From NCBI GenBank assembly GCA_018267435.1, contig JAFDYM010000473.1, positions 1 through 8,397 of the forward strand: DNA of 8,397 nucleotides. The letters run 5' to 3'. Each line of letters opens with the position of its first letter. Position 1 is the stretch's first letter. The translations under genes and the position numbers were made by a program. Under the pieces are notes generated by a model. It was not told where the DNA came from and made no database searches. It worked only from the letters and a program-made list of their open reading frames with translations. Shown piece by piece: positions 5,935 to 8,397 of this stretch. The DNA comes from Bacteroidota bacterium (GTDB lineage: Bacteria > Bacteroidota > Bacteroidia > Chitinophagales > LD1).

Positions 5935-6681
5935 CTAAAAGTTTAAGCGTAGCGCCATACCGGCTGTGTTGCCATATATATTACCCGCAGGCTGTATGCG
6001 CTGAAAGCTAGGGGCAAAACTTAAATTTGCTTTAGCTTCTTTAGCCCTTTTCCTGTATTTGAAAGAAGTACCTATTTTAATAGGTCCTACTATAGTTAAA
6101 GGTATACCTACTGCCAAAAGCACGGCACCTGCTACTGTCATTATTTGCCCTTGTGTTTCAAGATCCGTATCGCCATAGCCATAAGGGTTATCGTATACAC
6201 CATAGGTTTGCCAGTAGTTTACACCTACGCCCACTAATGCAGCACCCGAAATAAGAAAAGGTACACCTATAGCGGTACAAGCTATACCACTGCCTAGTTT
6301 ACGTTTAAACAATCGCATGTTTTTGTCATAATCTTGCTGGGCTTGGTAGTTTTTAATACCTGCTTCTACATCTTTGCGGGTATCTACATTAGACGGTGCA
6401 GGTGTAGGGGCCGTTTGCGCAGGGGCAGTAGTGGTAGTAGTATTAAATACATCTTTGCTACCATTCTGATACTTTATCATAAATACCTCGCTCTTAGCTA
6501 CTGTATAAGACGGACCTTCCAAATTGTCGCTCTTCTTATACTTAATGTCGGTTGAGCCCACTTCTAGTACTTTTACATTAACGTCTTCGCCAGTTTTAAG
6601 TGTTATTACATCTTGTGCGCTTAGGCTTTGGCAAATGGCTAATAACAACATAGCCACCATTACGGGTAAAAATTTCTTCAT
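5935..6681 (-). CDS. Secreted two-helix paralogue 1 (first gene of the family cluster), function unknown
   Basis: Uncharacterised exported protein of 248 residues. A classic signal peptide (MKKFLPVMVAMLLLAICQS, cleavage after LSA at 22) precedes the N-module (23-80, DVITLKTGEDV to FMIKYQNGSKDVF). A Thr/Pro/Ala linker (81-100) follows, then a charged stretch with YDKNMRLFKRK (118-128), a hydrophobic segment 129-154 containing GVPF, a Tyr/Gly/Asp-rich loop (157-172), a second hydrophobic segment 179-203 with VGIPL, FKYRKRAKEAK, and a tail PAGNIYGNTAGMALRLNF. Start: the ATG at 6679-6681; an in-frame TTG at 6714 would put eleven extra residues before a normal signal peptide. It has its own strong terminator downstream, so it can be expressed separately from, and more strongly than, the four genes that follow. 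The linker is absent from the other two-helix copies but occurs in the gene at 5009, and the N-modules of these two are also alike. Confidence 0.86.
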   Translation of the reverse strand: MKKFLPVMVAMLLLAICQSLSAQDVITLKTGEDVNVKVLEVGSTDIKYKKSDNLEGPSYTVAKSEVFMIKYQNGSKDVFNTTTTTAPAQTAPTPAPSNVDTRKDVEAGIKNYQAQQDYDKNMRLFKRKLGSGIACTAIGVPFLISGAALVGVGVNYWQTYGVYDNPYGYGDTDLETQGQIMTVAGAVLLAVGIPLTIVGPIKIGTSFKYRKRAKEAKANLSFAPSFQRIQPAGNIYGNTAGMALRLNF

Positions 6682-6889
6682 GGTAATTTTTTTGTATTGG
6701 GTTAACTGGTGCAATAATAAGGTGTTTGTATCTTATTGTTAAAACCAAATAGTACTTAGTTGCAAAAGTTTTTCCTTAATCCGCGCAACATTTTCCCCAT
6801 CAAGGCGTAAGATAAGAGAAAGGAACCCCGTGGCACGCTTGTTTCAACAGGTTTGTCATCAATTATTAACCAAGAAAACCGGACCGACC
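6682..6889. promoter_or_regulatory. Divergent intergenic region, presumed to hold both promoters
   Basis: About 208 nt separate the start of the family cluster (minus) from the 95-codon gene (plus), so both promoters should lie here. I find no full TTG plus TAnnTTTG promoter on either strand. The closest minus-strand match is TACTATTTG at 6746-6754, with one extra base in the spacer of the box. No RNA gene or riboswitch is recognisable. Confidence 0.45.
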
Positions 6890-7192
6890 ATGAACTTAAA
6901 TTATGAACCAACCCTTGCAGAATTGCGCAGGCTGATAGATTCAGCACAAAAATCTTTAACCGCCCACAACATAGTAGTTGACTTTGACGGCGAAGTAATT
7001 GTAGATCCAGAATTGAAATATCCTGGTATCGATTTAGAAAAATTCAAATTCCGTACACGTATCAGCAACCTAGCTAAACTAAACGAGCGTATGCTTAAAG
7101 CATTGTACTCGGAACTAACTAGTGTACTTGGCAAACGCGCCCATATAAACGTAAAATTTAACCGCTTAGCAGCCTAAGCAGCACGTCCGGTT
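6877..7192. repeat. 8-bp inverted repeat flanking the small orphan gene
   Basis: AACCGGAC at 6877-6884, ending 5 nt before the ATG, has its exact reverse complement GTCCGGTT at 7185-7192, starting 7 nt after the stop codon. The two copies bracket the coding region and could pair in the mRNA. The CCGG core is itself palindromic, so part of the match is cheap. Confidence 0.4.
6890..7177 (+). CDS. Small orphan protein, 95 residues, function unknown
   Basis: I do not recognise this protein. It is small, soluble and rich in charge, with no signal peptide or membrane segment. Reading along it: a helical N-terminal half (about 7-24, LAELRRLIDSAQKSL), a short beta-like stretch (NIVVDFDGEVIVD, 27-39), then PELKYPGIDLEKFKF and a basic helix (about 57-79) before a final strand (INVKFNRLAA). 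The acidic first half and basic second half would suit nucleic-acid or protein binding, but that is speculation. I chose the ATG at 6890; an in-frame GTG at 6830 would add twenty residues of unconvincing sequence. That it is a real gene is supported by an upstream gap of 208 nt, a strong terminator 27 nt after its stop, and codon choice with ATC, TTC, CGT and AAC that looks tuned for expression (Ile: 3 ATA, 1 ATT, 2 ATC). Confidence 0.75.
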   Translation: MNLNYEPTLAELRRLIDSAQKSLTAHNIVVDFDGEVIVDPELKYPGIDLEKFKFRTRISNLAKLNERMLKALYSELTSVLGKRAHINVKFNRLAA

Positions 7193-7203
7193 AATAGATA
7201 TAC

Positions 7204-7246
7204 AAACGGCAGCCTAATCTTAAGTGATTACGCTAGCCGTTTTTTT
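7204..7246 (+). terminator. Intrinsic terminator after the small orphan gene
   Basis: A long hairpin: AAACGGC (7204-7210) with GCCGTTT (7236-7242), AGC (7211-7213) with GCT (7232-7234) and TAATC (7215-7219) with GATTA (7226-7230), closed by a 6-nt loop, with one bulged A and one C-C mismatch. It runs into a T-tract (7240-7246). Confidence 0.9.
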
Positions 7247-7348
7247 GTGTTTAATATCCTTAAAAACAGGCATTTAAATAGATTATAGGCACATGTTTTT
7301 ATATAAAGTATTATCAAACAATTATACCTTTATACAAAGCCCGCCAAT

Positions 7349-8397
7349 ATGCGCCAAGCCCTTACATATACCTTAAGCCTAATAACCCTTCTGCTTTCTA
7401 CTTGCAGCTATGCGCAAAGCGTACAAAGTACCCCGCGCGATGAAAGGTTGAACCAGTTTCAGGTAGCTGAACTGCAAATGAAGAATGCGAACTTTCAAGA
7501 TGCGCTACAGACCTATAACAGCATAATAATTAGCGACCAGTACAATGCCATGGCTTATATGAAACGGGCACAGGTATACCAAATACTAGGCATGAACAAA
7601 GAGAGTATGGAAGACTATAACCGCGCCATAGCGCTAAACCCCTACAGCGAATACATATACGATGGCCGTGCTAAAATAAAAATGCTGGCAGCCGACTACA
7701 AAGGTGCCATAAACGATATTAATGAAGCACTACGTATAAGGCCTACCAACCGCGACCTACTTAACTACCGTGTAGATTATTACATAATGAACAAAGAGTT
7801 TGAGAAAGCGCTTGGCGACCTAGATACGCTCATAAACTGCAGCTACGATAATTACAATTGTATGCTGAAAAAGGCTATAATATATATGCAGGGCGAAGAG
7901 CTGAACGAGGCTGAAGATGCAGTAGAAGCAGCCATACAACTGAATGATACCAGTGCCGTAGCATACGATTTGCAAGGGCTGATACATACACAACGAAGGG
8001 CCTATAAAGCAGCCATAGAAAGCTACAACAAATCAATAGAGCTAGACCCTAAGTTTGCCATAGCATATTACAACCGTGGTATGGCATACCGCCTATCAGG
8101 CGATGAAACGCGCGCCCTTACCGACTTTGACCGCGCTTGGCAAATGGCGCAGACCGATGCTAGTCTTTACTTTTTAAAGAAAGAAAACGACGAAGCCCTA
8201 GGCCTGGACACTGGCGAATATCAAGGCATAGATACTAACTACACCGATGCCCTTATAAACCGCGCCGTAAGCAGCAAGTACACGGGCGACCTTAACGGTG
8301 CCCTTGCCGATGTAAACAAAGCCATAGCACTTAACGACCGCGATGCAGTGGCCTTTAATACCCGAGGCAATATATACATGCTGTTCGGCGAATACCA
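7349..8397 (+). CDS. Secreted TPR-repeat protein (partial, runs off the window)
   Basis: An open frame from ATG at 7349 continues without a stop to the window edge, giving 349 complete codons. A signal peptide is clear (LSLITLLLSTCSYA, cleavage after residue 22 before QS), so the protein is exported to the periplasm or outer membrane. The rest is tetratricopeptide repeats at a 34-residue period, beginning near 34, 69, 102, 136, 169, 204 and 238, and again near 300 and 334. The clearest are AYMKRAQVYQILG...NRAIALNP, AYYNRGMAYRLSGDETRALTDFDRA and ALINRAVSSKYTGDLNGALADV. Residues about 272-298 break the period. TPR arrays bind partner proteins; the partner cannot be told from sequence. Ile is coded almost only by ATA (22 ATA, 2 ATT, no ATC in my count). 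A weak -7-like TACCTTTA lies at 7325-7332. The previous gene has its own terminator, so this should be a separate transcription unit. Confidence 0.88.
   Translation, partial: MRQALTYTLSLITLLLSTCSYAQSVQSTPRDERLNQFQVAELQMKNANFQDALQTYNSIIISDQYNAMAYMKRAQVYQILGMNKESMEDYNRAIALNPYSEYIYDGRAKIKMLAADYKGAINDINEALRIRPTNRDLLNYRVDYYIMNKEFEKALGDLDTLINCSYDNYNCMLKKAIIYMQGEELNEAEDAVEAAIQLNDTSAVAYDLQGLIHTQRRAYKAAIESYNKSIELDPKFAIAYYNRGMAYRLSGDETRALTDFDRAWQMAQTDASLYFLKKENDEALGLDTGEYQGIDTNYTDALINRAVSSKYTGDLNGALADVNKAIALNDRDAVAFNTRGNIYMLFGEY

Noticed and set aside
6682..6714. Upstream TTG start extending the first paralogue by eleven residues
   Set aside because: MKKFLPVMVAM from ATG 6681 is a standard signal peptide start; the extension would bury it.
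6830..6889. GTG start extending the orphan gene by twenty residues
   Set aside because: The added sequence is Cys/His/Gln-rich and lacks support; ATG 6890 gives a compact protein directly after the inverted-repeat arm.
7397..7420. Lipoprotein signal in the TPR protein (Cys within LLSTCSYAQ)
   Set aside because: Thr at the position before Cys is a poor lipobox, and the Ala-Gln that follows fits ordinary signal peptidase I cleavage in this phylum.

Overview
The window looks like chromosomal DNA of a Bacteroidota bacterium, probably from the Chitinophagales/Sphingobacteriales side. This rests on signal peptides that end in a small residue followed by Gln-Asp, the lack of clear Shine-Dalgarno sequences, several GTG starts, a moderately AT-rich composition, and a secreted protein type (about 60-residue beta-rich module after the signal peptide) that I associate with this phylum. 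No transposase, integrase, phage gene, CRISPR array, tRNA or rRNA is visible.

Left part (1-2812), housekeeping: ruvC (Holliday junction resolvase) on the minus strand is divergent from a plus-strand run of three genes: a YbhN/flippase-like integral membrane protein, a TadA-type tRNA adenosine deaminase, and an Fe/Mn superoxide dismutase with Mn-type signature residues. The run ends at a clean intrinsic terminator (2782-2812).

Middle (2814-6681), the unusual part: five consecutive minus-strand genes encode secreted paralogues. All five have a signal peptide and a roughly 55-60 residue N-terminal module. Four continue with a charged segment, two Gly-rich hydrophobic helices, a KYK/RK-type basic stretch and a conserved C-terminus ending in Phe. 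The fifth (5009-5848) keeps the N-module but has a Thr/Pro/Ala-rich linker and an unrelated C-terminal domain. In transcription order (right to left) the first gene is followed by a strong terminator only 22 nt before the next start codon; the other four are closely spaced and probably co-transcribed. I cannot assign a function; this tandem family is the best candidate for something undescribed.

Right part (6682-8397): on the plus strand, a 95-codon orphan gene (6890-7177) with comparatively mixed Ile codons and its own strong terminator, then the first 349 codons of a secreted TPR-repeat protein that runs off the window end. No gene-free stretch exceeds about 210 bases.
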